A DNA stretch of 64,000 bases from Streptomyces sp. DSM 15324 (GTDB taxonomy: Bacteria > Actinomycetota > Actinomycetes > Streptomycetales > Streptomycetaceae), in assembly GCF_001514285.1 (NCBI RefSeq), contig NZ_KQ949032.1:1-64000 (forward strand). The letters are read 5' to 3'. Shown here one piece after another: positions 34,966-42,186 of this stretch. The notes beneath the pieces are model-generated. The model ran no database searches. It had not been told where the DNA came from and saw only the letters and a program-made list of their open reading frames with translations. The translations under genes were made by a program, and so were the position numbers. The stretch's first letter is position 1, and each line of letters begins with the position of its first letter.

Positions 34966-35691
34966 TCAGTCGCGCTCGTCGATACGGGTGCGGCGGCCGA
35001 CCACCTCGCGGCCCTCGTCGAGGACCGTGCGGCCGTGCGCGAAGGCGTGCGCCCGCAGCCGGGCCAGCGCCTCGTCCGCGCCGACGCCGAGCTGCGCCAT
35101 GACCATCCCGACGGCCTGGTGGACGACGTCGTGGTCGGTGGCGAGGGAGCTCAGCCAGGGCTCCTCGCCGGGCGGGCGCAGACCGTCGTCCTCCCCGAGC
35201 GGCAGGGCCGTCAGGGCCGCCGTCAGCACGTCCGCCACGAGCTGTGCCGTCCGCACCTCGTCGCCGGCCAGTTCACCGGGGACGTCACGGTAGAGGTCGA
35301 GGGTGCCCAGGCAGACCGTCCGGTCGCCGAGCGGCAGCGCGTACACGGCGCGTACCCCGGCGGCCGCGGCCTGCTGGGCGAAGACCGGCCAGCGGACGGC
35401 GTCCCGGCCGCCGCGCAGGTCGGAGGCGTACACGGGCACGCCGGTCTCGGCGGCCCGCAGACAGGGCCCGTCCCCCAGGGTGGCCTGCATCTCCATCAGC
35501 TCCGCGGCCCGGGCGCTGCTCGCGCCCAGCGGTACGGGGATCCCCTCGCCGCGCAGCGTCACGCTCGCCCCGCTCACCGGCAGCAGCCGTACCGCGACGG
35601 CGCACAGCCGCTCGGGCACGTCGCCCGGTTCGACGCCGCGCACCGCGTCGGCCAGGACCGCCGCGATCCGCTCCCGCTCCCGGTCGGACAC
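34966..35691 (-). CDS. GAF and ANTAR domain RNA-binding regulator
   Basis: A 241-residue protein. The GAF domain covers residues about 10-165 (VAVRLLPVSGASVTLRGEG, LGDGPCLRAAETGVPVYASDL, LPLGDRTVCLGTLDLY). The C-terminal ANTAR domain (about 185-235) reads HDVVHQAVGMVMAQLGVGADEALARLRAHAFAHGRTV. ANTAR proteins bind paired RNA stem-loops to prevent termination. The GTG at 35691 has a strong GGAGGTGA site; ATG 35742 would be longer. The protein is convergent with the lipoprotein by 11 bases. Targets unknown. Confidence 0.85.
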   Translation of the reverse strand: MSDRERERIAAVLADAVRGVEPGDVPERLCAVAVRLLPVSGASVTLRGEGIPVPLGASSARAAELMEMQATLGDGPCLRAAETGVPVYASDLRGGRDAVRWPVFAQQAAAAGVRAVYALPLGDRTVCLGTLDLYRDVPGELAGDEVRTAQLVADVLTAALTALPLGEDDGLRPPGEEPWLSSLATDHDVVHQAVGMVMAQLGVGADEALARLRAHAFAHGRTVLDEGREVVGRRTRIDERD

Positions 35692-35860
35692 GGCGATCAC
35701 CTCCGAGGGTGGGGCAGGCCGGCCGGTCGGTCGGCTCCCCATGCGCGCCGGGTACCCACGACGCGTGGGCACGATTCCCGGCTGCGGCTCCCCGTGCGGG
35801 TGACGTACCCGGAGCCGTCGTCACCGTGGGTGACGGCACTGGTCGGGGTGGGGCGCCGCC

Positions 35861-37204
35861 CTAGATCGGCGGCTGGGCCGGGGCCGGGCCCAGGGTGGTG
35901 GTGCCGGGGGCCGTGCGGTGGCCGAGGCCGGTGCGGTAGGCGTCCAGGGCGGCCTCCACCCGGCCCGTGCGGCGCAGCAGGTCCCCCAGCAGACGGCACA
36001 GGTCGGCGAGGTCACCGGCGGCGCCCGCCCGTTCCAGCAGGCTCAGCGCCCGGACGTAGTGCTCCTCGGCCGCCTCGGTGTCGCGGGCGTCCTCGGCGAT
36101 GATGCCGAGCAGGCGGTGCGCGGCGGCCGAGTGGACGGCGCCGCGCTCGGAGGAGAGGTCGCCGAGGACGGCGTGGAGCAGGGCCGAGGCCTCCTGCGAG
36201 CGGCCCCGGCGGTGCAGCACGTCGGCCAGCTCGACGGCGACCTGGCTGCCGTAGAGGGCGGCGCCCTGGTCGGCGAGCATGTCCTGGGCCTGCTTCAACT
36301 CCTGCTCCGCGCGCTCCAGTTCGCCGTTCTGGGCGTAGACGTATCCGCGCATCCAGTGGCAGTTGGCGAGTTCGGTACGGAGCTGGAGCTGCCGGTAGAG
36401 CTCGGCGGCCTTGGCGAGGGAGGCGTCGGCCTCGGCGAGCCGGCCCTCGGCGAGGAGGGTGCGGGCGACGGACCGGTGCATCCGGGCGACCAGCGCGGGG
36501 TCGGCGACCTGCGGCGCGAGGGCGAGGGCGAACTCGGCGGCCTGGGCGGCGCGGGCCTGGGCGCCCATGTCCATGTAGGGGCCGATGACGGAGGCGTAGA
36601 GGAGGAGCAGCGCGTCGGGGTCGTGCAGTCCGCCCCGGTTGAGCTCGTCGAGCGTGGACTCCAGCAGGTAGACGGCGTAGCGGAGTTCACCGGCGAGGTA
36701 GTGGGCGACGGCGCGTCCGCGCAGGGCCGGGACCCGGGCCGGCAGCGGGGCGTCGGCGAGGCGTTCCTCGGCGCGCTCGAAGTACCGGCGGCCCTTCTCC
36801 AGGTCGCCGGTGGAGAGCTCGCACTCGCCGAGTCCGAGCAGCGCGCCGGCCTGCTCCTCGGCGAGCCCGTGCTCCTCGGCCTCGGCGAGCAGGACGGCGT
36901 ACTGGGCGGCGGCCTCCTGCGCCGCGCCGGTGGCGAGGGCCCGCTGGGCCTCGGTGAGGCGGAGCCGCAGATCGGTGACGAGGCGGGCGGAGCGCCCGGT
37001 GGCCAGTTCCTGCACGTCCACGCCGAGCCGTTCGGCGATGTGCCGCAGCGCCTCGTCGGAGGGCCGCACCCGGCCGGCCTCCAGGGTGGACACATAGGCG
37101 GGCGTGTACGTCGGCTCCGCCAACTGCCGCTGGGTCAGTCCGCGTTCGACACGCAACCGCTGTACGCGCCGTCCGATGACCTCCGGTTCGTCCCGTTCGC
37201 CCAC
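35861..37204 (-). CDS. HTH (XRE)-TPR regulator next to a secreted-peptide gene
   Basis: The 447-residue product has an N-terminal XRE helix-turn-helix (residues about 8-65: RVQRLRVERGLTQRQLAEP ... YVSTLEAGRVRPSDEALRHIAERLGV). The rest, from about 80, is helical TPR-like repeats rich in Ala/Leu/Glu: AEEQAGALLGLGECELSTGDLEKG, ARTLLAEGRLAEADASLAKAAELY and ALSLLERAGAAGDLADLCRLLG. HTH-TPR receptors in other bacteria bind short secreted peptides. A divergent 52-residue secreted-peptide gene begins 133 bases away, with a palindrome between. The GTG at 37204 follows GGGGGTG. A peptide ligand is inference. Confidence 0.85.
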   Translation of the reverse strand: MGERDEPEVIGRRVQRLRVERGLTQRQLAEPTYTPAYVSTLEAGRVRPSDEALRHIAERLGVDVQELATGRSARLVTDLRLRLTEAQRALATGAAQEAAAQYAVLLAEAEEHGLAEEQAGALLGLGECELSTGDLEKGRRYFERAEERLADAPLPARVPALRGRAVAHYLAGELRYAVYLLESTLDELNRGGLHDPDALLLLYASVIGPYMDMGAQARAAQAAEFALALAPQVADPALVARMHRSVARTLLAEGRLAEADASLAKAAELYRQLQLRTELANCHWMRGYVYAQNGELERAEQELKQAQDMLADQGAALYGSQVAVELADVLHRRGRSQEASALLHAVLGDLSSERGAVHSAAAHRLLGIIAEDARDTEAAEEHYVRALSLLERAGAAGDLADLCRLLGDLLRRTGRVEAALDAYRTGLGHRTAPGTTTLGPAPAQPPI

Positions 37205-37275
37205 GCCGTTTTCACCCCCAACTAGCCATGAACCTCTTGCCGTTGGAGTGTCGCAGCCCCTAGGTTAAACGGCGA

Positions 37276-37291
37276 ATTAAGCATGCTTAAT
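37276..37291. promoter_or_regulatory. Perfect palindromic operator candidate
   Basis: ATTAAGCATGCTTAAT is a perfect 16-bp palindrome between the divergent HTH-TPR and secreted-peptide genes. It is strikingly AT-rich in GC-rich DNA and sits 46 bases before the peptide GTG, where a repressor or activator would act. It is probably the binding site of the HTH-TPR protein. Confidence 0.65.
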
Positions 37292-37336
37292 ACAAGAGTG
37301 TCATGAGCTGTAGTCCGCCGATGTTGTGAGGTTGCC

Positions 37337-37495
37337 GTGCCCGGACCCACATCCCCCCACCACGGACACCGTTACGCCAGGGCCCTCGCCGCCGCCGTCC
37401 TGGCCGCCGCCACCCTGATCACCGCGGCCAACGCGATCCCGGCCCGGGCGACGTCCGCCCCGCCGACGGCCCAGGAACAGCCCGCGAACCCCTAG
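37337..37495 (+). CDS. Short secreted peptide divergent from HTH-TPR regulator
   Basis: A 52-codon gene, shorter than most gene finders report, reading MPGPTSPHHGHRYARALAAA and continuing VLAAATLITAANAIPARA before TSAPPTAQEQPANP and TAG. A basic start, a hydrophobic Ala/Leu/Val core and Ala-x-Ala at ARA make a plausible Sec signal peptide. The mature peptide would be about 14 residues, or about 19 if cleavage follows ANA. Start is GTG 37337. Size, export signal and pairing with the divergent HTH-TPR gene suggest a signalling propeptide. No experiment is known to me for this pair. Confidence 0.65.
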   Translation: MPGPTSPHHGHRYARALAAAVLAAATLITAANAIPARATSAPPTAQEQPANP

Positions 37496-37537
37496 CGCGT
37501 GGCCCGGCGGGCCCCACCTCGGGCCCGGGGCGCGCGG

Positions 37538-38671
37538 TCAGGACTGGAGCTGCAACTGGCGTAGCTGGCGCCTGACATGGTCCAGGGCTCCCTGGCGGCG
37601 GCCCGGGACGCGGGCGCGCAGGTCCGCCAGGGCGGGGCCGAGTTCGCGGGCGCGGGCCGTGTCCGCTATCCGTCCCCACTGGTGGTGCGCCCGGTCCACG
37701 GCCGCCTCGACGGCGGGCGCGTCGACCGCCTGCCCGGCGGCCAGCCGGGCGGCGGCGACCGCCATCCAGGTACGGCAGCTGCGCTCGGCGTCCCCCGCGA
37801 ACATCGCGAGATCGGCCCGCACCTCGGCCCAGTGCAGCGCCTCCTGCGACCCCGGCCCGTGCGCGTCGGCGGATGCCTCCTGCCAGCGGGCGGCGAGGGC
37901 GTCGGCGTCGGCGTGGTTCCCGGCCCGGACGGCACTGGAGATGGCGGCGTGCGGGTCGCCCACCGGCCCGTCCGGCGCTTGCGGACGAGGCCGTTCAGGC
38001 CGATCGGGGGCCCGGGGGGCGGAGCCTTGCGGAGGCACCCAGGCAGCGGCACCCAGCACCAGGTCGCCCACCTCTCCTTCCCCCGCGATCCGCCCCAACG
38101 CCGCCTGGTGCAGCTGCTCCACCGCCGGACGGCCCCCGCTGCGCAGGATCGTCGCGACCGCCTTCATGTACGTCGGCGCGGCCACCGTCCGCCGTCCCGG
38201 GGGCGGCGCCACCCTCCCGTACACCGCGACCGTCGGCCCGCACTCCAGCGCGTGGCCGCGCAGCCATCCCCAGGCCTCCGCGTCGGCGTGCAGATCGACC
38301 AGCACGGTCGTCGTCCCGGCCGGTCGCAGCCGCAGCTCCTCCCGGAACCAGTGCCAGGGGAACCCGGTGTAGCGGACGGTGGACGGCGTCGTACGGGCGA
38401 GCGCGAGGTGCGGCAGACGCTGGCGCCGGTCGAGCTGGAGCTGGCCGGTGACGAACACGGTCAGCGGTCCGGCCGCCGCCGCGGCGGCCCGGAGCCGGGT
38501 CAGCACGGCCTGCGGCTCCAGCGGATCGGCCAGTTCGACGACATTGGCGGTGTCGGTGCCGGCCAGCACGGCCGGCGGTACCGCCGCGAGCACGGGGAGG
38601 ACGGACGCCGCGTCCACCAGACACCCCTTGCCCACGGGCGACGCCGCGAGCAGCAGCACGGTTCCGGGCAT
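37538..38671 (-). CDS. Conserved Streptomyces protein of unknown function
   Basis: A 377-residue cytoplasmic protein with no signal or membrane segment. Features visible are an N-terminal Rossmann-like VLLLAASPVGKGCLVDAASVLPVL, then LTVFVTGQLQLDRRQRLPHL, GFPWHWFREELRLRP and TTTVLVDLHADAEAWGWLRG, a central TYMKAVATILRSGGRPAVEQLHQAAL helix, and a C-terminal helical part with HADADALAARWQEAS and RSCRTWMAVAAARLAAGQ. I do not recognise a catalytic site. It is separate from the peptide gene (43 bases, convergent). Confidence 0.7.
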   Translation of the reverse strand: MPGTVLLLAASPVGKGCLVDAASVLPVLAAVPPAVLAGTDTANVVELADPLEPQAVLTRLRAAAAAAGPLTVFVTGQLQLDRRQRLPHLALARTTPSTVRYTGFPWHWFREELRLRPAGTTTVLVDLHADAEAWGWLRGHALECGPTVAVYGRVAPPPGRRTVAAPTYMKAVATILRSGGRPAVEQLHQAALGRIAGEGEVGDLVLGAAAWVPPQGSAPRAPDRPERPRPQAPDGPVGDPHAAISSAVRAGNHADADALAARWQEASADAHGPGSQEALHWAEVRADLAMFAGDAERSCRTWMAVAAARLAAGQAVDAPAVEAAVDRAHHQWGRIADTARARELGPALADLRARVPGRRQGALDHVRRQLRQLQLQS

Positions 38672-38746
38672 GGTCCCTCCCCCTGTCGATCAGTACCTCA
38701 GCACCGTAACCGCTGCTGCTGCAAAGGTCTGCCTCAGCCCGGCGAA

Positions 38747-38764
38747 CGTCCCCCTACGGGGACG
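38747..38764 (-). promoter_or_regulatory. Right-end type hairpin over the TnpB stop
   Basis: Perfect arms CGTCCCC (38747-38753) and GGGGACG (38758-38764) with a 4-base loop CTAC overlap the stop codon of the TnpB fragment. Such hairpins occur at the right end of IS200/IS605 elements and in the omega-RNA that ends tnpB. The element is otherwise decayed. Confidence 0.45.
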
Positions 38765-38927
38765 CGGGGGAGCCGTCCCGCTCGCCGGGGGCGGGGACCT
38801 TGACGAGCCGGCCGCCGTTGCGGGCGGTCTTGTACGTCAGCATCGTCACGGTCCGGCCCCAGGCCTCCTGGGCGATGGAGCGGTTCGTCCCGGCCTTCGC
38901 GGCGCCCCCGTTACGCAGGAACTTCCC
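38754..38927 (-). pseudogene. TnpB (IS200/IS605-type) C-terminal remnant
   Basis: The minus strand encodes 57 residues from GKFLRNGGAAKAGTNRSI through AQEAWGRTVTMLTYKTAR to NGGRLVKVPAPG and a stop at 38754. The NRSI ... WG ... L.YK ... VKVP spacing is that of the conserved C-terminal RuvC part of TnpB, before the zinc-finger Cys motif, which is missing. The upstream frame has a stop within about 15 codons, so the N-terminal part is lost. No intact partner (TnpA) is seen. Region 38928-39077 holds nothing I can name. Confidence 0.75.
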
Positions 38928-39077
38928 GCCTGCGCGGGGCGGGTGTCCCGCTCCATGGGGTCAGCGAAACACCCGGCCCCGCGCCCCGCATCCGGGAACC
39001 CGGGGCATCCCACTTGCCACCGCCCGCGGCCGGGTGTGCCCTGGAAGGCGGGGGCGAGGAGAGAGAGGAGCGCTCTC

Positions 39078-39518
39078 ATGGCTCATGCGGCACCCGCGGT
39101 GCGGACCCCGGCGAGGCCGGCCCGCACACCGGACATCTTCAGCGCACGCACCCACCGGATCGCGCGGTGGGCGGTCCCGGTCGGCATGGGACTCGTCTAC
39201 GGCTACTGGGTGGCGGCCAACAACCGTTCCGGTGACCCCGTCACCGGCTGGAACGTCCTGCTCGGCTTCGTGAGCACGATCGTGTTCGCGGCCCTGTGGA
39301 TGGGTGTGGCGGCCCTGGCGCCGCACATGATGCGCGAACTGCACGCCCTGCTGTGGGCGGTGTTCGCGGGCTGTGCGTTCGGGTTCCTGTACGCCAACAC
39401 CGGTGCGAGCATCCTGCGTTCGGTGTGGATGGGGCTGGTGCTCGGCGCGGTCACGTTCGCCGTGCTGTTCTACCGCTTCTACACGCACGAGGACGCGGCG
39501 GGACACCGCATCCGATAG
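39078..39518 (+). CDS. Small integral membrane protein
   Basis: A 146-residue protein with a short soluble start (AHAAPAVRTPARPARTPDIF) and four hydrophobic segments: VPVGMGLVYGYWVAA, VLLGFVSTIVFAALWMGVAAL, LLWAVFAGCAFGFLYA and VWMGLVLGAVTFAVLFYRF. No family signature recognised. The ATG follows a purine-rich GGGGGCGAGGAGAGAGAGGAG. It ends 33 bases before a strong terminator. Confidence 0.75.
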   Translation: MAHAAPAVRTPARPARTPDIFSARTHRIARWAVPVGMGLVYGYWVAANNRSGDPVTGWNVLLGFVSTIVFAALWMGVAALAPHMMRELHALLWAVFAGCAFGFLYANTGASILRSVWMGLVLGAVTFAVLFYRFYTHEDAAGHRIR

Positions 39519-39551
39519 CCCTCCCCCGGTCGCCGGCCCGAACCGGCGGCA

Positions 39552-39584
39552 CATGGGCCCCGGCGGTTCGCGCCGGGGCCCATG
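39552..39584. terminator. Bidirectional terminator hairpin
   Basis: Perfect 14-bp arms CATGGGCCCCGGCG (39552-39565) and CGCCGGGGCCCATG (39571-39584) with loop GTTCG, followed by TTTC. It lies between the convergent membrane-protein and SH3 genes, so it can serve both. Confidence 0.85.
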
Positions 39585-39604
39585 CGTTTCCCTCATCCCT
39601 CCAC

Positions 39605-40135
39605 TCACCGGCCGACCGGGATCCACTCCCAGCCACCCGACGAGGTTCCTGACGTCCCGGAGGCGCTGAAGCTCCAGGAGCCCGAGAAGCTGAACGAACC
39701 CGAGCCCGAGACACTGAACGAGCTGTTGGTGAAGGGGTCGTTCCAGTTGGTCCAGTCCCCGTTCTTCCACTGCGGGCACGGGTCGGCGCAGTCCGGGACC
39801 CGGCCGCCGCGGACATCGACGAAGGCGGCGCTGGCCCAGCCCTGGCTGTCGTAGAGCCAGTACCAGTAGGGGTTGCCGTCGACGCGCTGGCCCCGGACCC
39901 GGCACTGGACGAGGTCGTGGGTGCCGGGCGCGAGCGAGGCGACGACGGCGGAGTGGGTGGTGGGCTGCTGTCGCACGTTCAGGTCGGTGCGGGAGACGAC
40001 GGTGCCCACGAGGGGTCCGTCGCCGCCGCCGGTCGGCGGGGCTGCCGCCGCGGAGGTGCTCGCCGCGGTCGCGGCGAGGGTGCCACCGGTGAGCAGGGCC
40101 GCGGCCAGAGTCCGCAGGGCCGGAGTGGTGCGCAT
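39605..40135 (-). CDS. Secreted SH3-like protein with Ser/Phe-rich tail
   Basis: A 176-residue secreted protein. The signal ends near STSAAAA, then an SH3-like domain: VVSRTDLNVRQQPTTHSAVVASLAPGTHDLVQCRVRGQ and WYWLYDSQGWASAAFVDVRGG, with Cys residues that can form disulfides. The C-terminal tail SFSVSGSGSFSFSGSWSFSA is an unusual Ser/Phe repeat. The ATG at 40135 follows AAGGAGGCC. Bacterial SH3 domains bind cell-wall or peptide ligands; the ligand is unknown. Confidence 0.8.
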   Translation of the reverse strand: MRTTPALRTLAAALLTGGTLAATAASTSAAAAPPTGGGDGPLVGTVVSRTDLNVRQQPTTHSAVVASLAPGTHDLVQCRVRGQRVDGNPYWYWLYDSQGWASAAFVDVRGGRVPDCADPCPQWKNGDWTNWNDPFTNSSFSVSGSGSFSFSGSWSFSASGTSGTSSGGWEWIPVGR

Positions 40136-40277
40136 GATCGGCCTCCTTCTCCCCAGAACCAGGAAACACCCGTTCGGGTGAACCCTCCACCGGAGGCCCC
40201 ACCAGCCCCGGGGAACCCGGCCGTCCCAGGGGCACCCGTACGGCTCAGGCCCGCTGGCGACGGCCGCGTACCGCCCG

Positions 40278-41195
40278 TTGCCTGGGAGGGTGTCCCGAAG
40301 CCTGCGGACCGCCCTCTCGGCCGTCCTGATCGCGCTGTCCTGCCTGCTCGTGCCGCTGGGCGCGCTCGCGGCCTGGGCGGCGTACGGCCTCACCGACACC
40401 CGCAGCTATGTCACCACGATGGCTCCGCTGGCCTCGGACCCCGCCGTACGGGACGCCGTCGCGGACACGGTGGGCGACGGGGTGGCGCGCGAGTCGGGGA
40501 TGAGCCCGCTGTTCCTGCGCGACGCGGTGCGCTCCTTCACCGAGACCCACGCCTACCGCACCGCGTGGGACGCGGGCAACGAGGCCGCGCACACGGCCGT
40601 GATGCGGGCGCTCACCGACGACCGCCCCGGCCCGGACGACGCCCCCGTCACGGTGGACCTGGCGGCGGTCACCACCCCGCTGAAGCACCAGATGACCCTC
40701 GACCACGTGCCGTTCGCGGAGCGCATCCCGATCGAGCACACCCGGGTGGCGCTGCTGCCGCCCGGCCATCTGGCCACCCTCCGGAAGGGCTACCACGTGC
40801 TCGATGTCGCCGGTTTCTGGCTGCCGTTCGCGGCGGTCGTCCTCGCGACGGGCGGTATCGCCGTCGCCGCCTGCCGTCGCCGCGCGATCACCGCGACGGC
40901 CCTCGGCACCGCTCTCGGCGGCGCGTTCCTCGGCCTGGCCGTCGCGATCGGCCGTCGGCTCACCCTCGCCGACCTGCCCGACGAGGCCCACCGCCCGGCC
41001 GCCGCCGCGGTCTACGACGCCCTGACGACCACACTGCGCAGCGCCGCCTGGCTGCTGCTCGCGCTGGGGCTGACGGTGGCCGGGGCGACCTGGCTCACCG
41101 GCCATCTGCGGGCGGTCCGGCAGCTGCGACTGCGGCGAGCGTCCGCAGCGCCCGCAGCAGCTCCGCCTCCGGAGCCGACGCGAGCCCGAGCCTGA
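40278..41195 (+). CDS. Membrane protein with extracytoplasmic domain
   Basis: The 305-residue product has one N-terminal membrane segment (ALSAVLIALSCLLVPLGALAAW), an external domain of about 140 residues (TDTRSYVTTMAPLASDPAVRDAVADTV, RTAWDAGNEAAHTAVMRALT), and three C-terminal segments including VAGFWLPFAAVVLATGGIAVA and AAWLLLALGLTVAGATWLT. This layout is common in actinobacterial hypothetical membrane proteins. The start may be TTG 40278 or GTG 40290; neither has a strong ribosome site. Its 3' end overlaps the minus-strand aminotransferase remnant by 101 bases. Confidence 0.7.
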   Translation: MPGRVSRSLRTALSAVLIALSCLLVPLGALAAWAAYGLTDTRSYVTTMAPLASDPAVRDAVADTVGDGVARESGMSPLFLRDAVRSFTETHAYRTAWDAGNEAAHTAVMRALTDDRPGPDDAPVTVDLAAVTTPLKHQMTLDHVPFAERIPIEHTRVALLPPGHLATLRKGYHVLDVAGFWLPFAAVVLATGGIAVAACRRRAITATALGTALGGAFLGLAVAIGRRLTLADLPDEAHRPAAAAVYDALTTTLRSAAWLLLALGLTVAGATWLTGHLRAVRQLRLRRASAAPAAAPPPEPTRARA

Positions 41196-41430
41196 CCGCG
41201 TCCGGGGTGCGGCGCGGGTCGACGGCGAAGGCGGTGCCCGGGGTGACGGCGATGCCGTGCGCCGCCGCGGCGGCGGTGAAGGTGTCCGCCCGCCAGGGCG
41301 CGGGCAGCTCCCACCAGGCGAAGTAGGCGCGCGGATCGGTCCGCACGCAGAACCCGCCGGGGCCGAGCGCCTCGGCGAGCAGTGCCTGCCGCCGTGCCGC
41401 GTCCGCCCGCTTGCCCTCGCCGTCAAGGCC
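41095..41430 (-). pseudogene. C-terminal remnant of a MocR-type aminotransferase
   Basis: About 110 codons ending TGA at 41095 encode KRADAARRQALLAEALG, then a segment with RAYFAWWELPAPWRADTF and GIAVTPGTAFAVD, then DAVRLGLASAPEAELLRALRTL. This is the small domain of a fold-type I aminotransferase as found in MocR/GntR fusions. The large domain, PLP Lys and HTH are absent. The similarity stops near 41430, where a truncated alpha/beta hydrolase on the other strand begins. Its 3' end overlaps the membrane-protein gene. Confidence 0.75.
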
Positions 41431-41433
41431 CAC

Positions 41434-41727
41434 GTCCACCGCATGATGACGGCCACCTCCCCCGAGGGCGCGGCGGCCGCGCTGCGCGGCCGGGCCGAAC
41501 GCCCCGACTACCGTCCCCTGCTGCCGCGGGTCACGGTCCCGGCGCTGGTCGTGGTCGGCGCCGACGACACCTACACCCCGGTCGCGGACGCCCAGGCCCT
41601 GCACGCGGCCCTGCCCGACTCCGCCCTGACGGTGATCGAGGGCGCCGCCCACCTGCCGAACCTGGAGCGACCGCGGGAGTTCAACGCCGCCCTCGGGGAC
41701 TTCCTGACGCGGGTCGACGGGGCTTAA
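41434..41727 (+). pseudogene. C-terminal remnant of an alpha/beta hydrolase
   Basis: About 95 codons encode HRMMTATSPEGAAAALRG, then RPDYRPLLPRVTVPALVVVG, then ADDTYTPVADAQALHAAL and EGAAHLPNLERPREFNAAL. The Asp (DDTYTP) and His (AAHLP) of the triad are present, but the core with the nucleophile Ser and oxyanion loop is missing. An ATG at 41443 could start a short product, but no ribosome site is visible. Together with the aminotransferase remnant it marks a deletion between two divergent genes. Confidence 0.75.
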
Positions 41728-41769
41728 TCGCCTGGCCGGGGCCGCTGCCGGCCGGTTAGCGTGCCGCCC

Positions 41770-42132
41770 ATGGACACCGCGCGGAAGACGACCACGACCA
41801 CCACCCTCTGGCGCCCCACCGGCCCCGAGGAGCTGGCGCTCGTGGAGGCGTCCGGGTGGACCGCGTGGCCGCCCCGCCTGCCCGAGCAGCCGATCTTCTA
41901 CCCGGTGCTCAACGAGGACTACGCGGTGCGGATCGCCCGGGACTGGAACGTGCCCGCCTCCGGCGTCGGCTACGTCACCCGCTTCGAGGTCGACACGGAG
42001 TTCCTGCGGAGGTACCCGGTGCGCCAGGCCGGGGGAGAGACCATCCTGGAGCTGTGGGTGCCGGCGGAGGAGCTCGAGGAGTTCAACGCGCACATCGTCG
42101 GGCGCATCGAGGTCGTCCGGGAGTTCCGCTGA
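41770..42132 (+). CDS. Small conserved protein of ADP-ribosylation/crystallin-J1-labelled family
   Basis: The 120-residue product starts MDTARKTTTTTTLWRPTGPE and continues with LVEASGWTAWPPRLPEQPIFYPVLNEDYA and ETILELWVPAEELEEFNAHIVG. I recall this family from many Streptomyces genomes, often labelled ADP-ribosylation/crystallin J1. The sequence shown lacks the ARH catalytic motifs, so that label looks doubtful. Soluble, no signal. A GTG at 41761 is also possible. Function unknown. Confidence 0.7.
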   Translation: MDTARKTTTTTTLWRPTGPEELALVEASGWTAWPPRLPEQPIFYPVLNEDYAVRIARDWNVPASGVGYVTRFEVDTEFLRRYPVRQAGGETILELWVPAEELEEFNAHIVGRIEVVREFR

Positions 42133-42186
42133 GCCGGTCGCCGTCGCCCTGACCTGCCGGGACGGTGGGTGCCCATAATGGGGCCC

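Noticed and set aside
37337..37495. Dismissal of the 52-codon frame as random
   Set aside because: Rejected dismissal: it has a good signal peptide and stop and is placed divergent from the HTH-TPR gene, so it is kept as a low-to-medium confidence gene.
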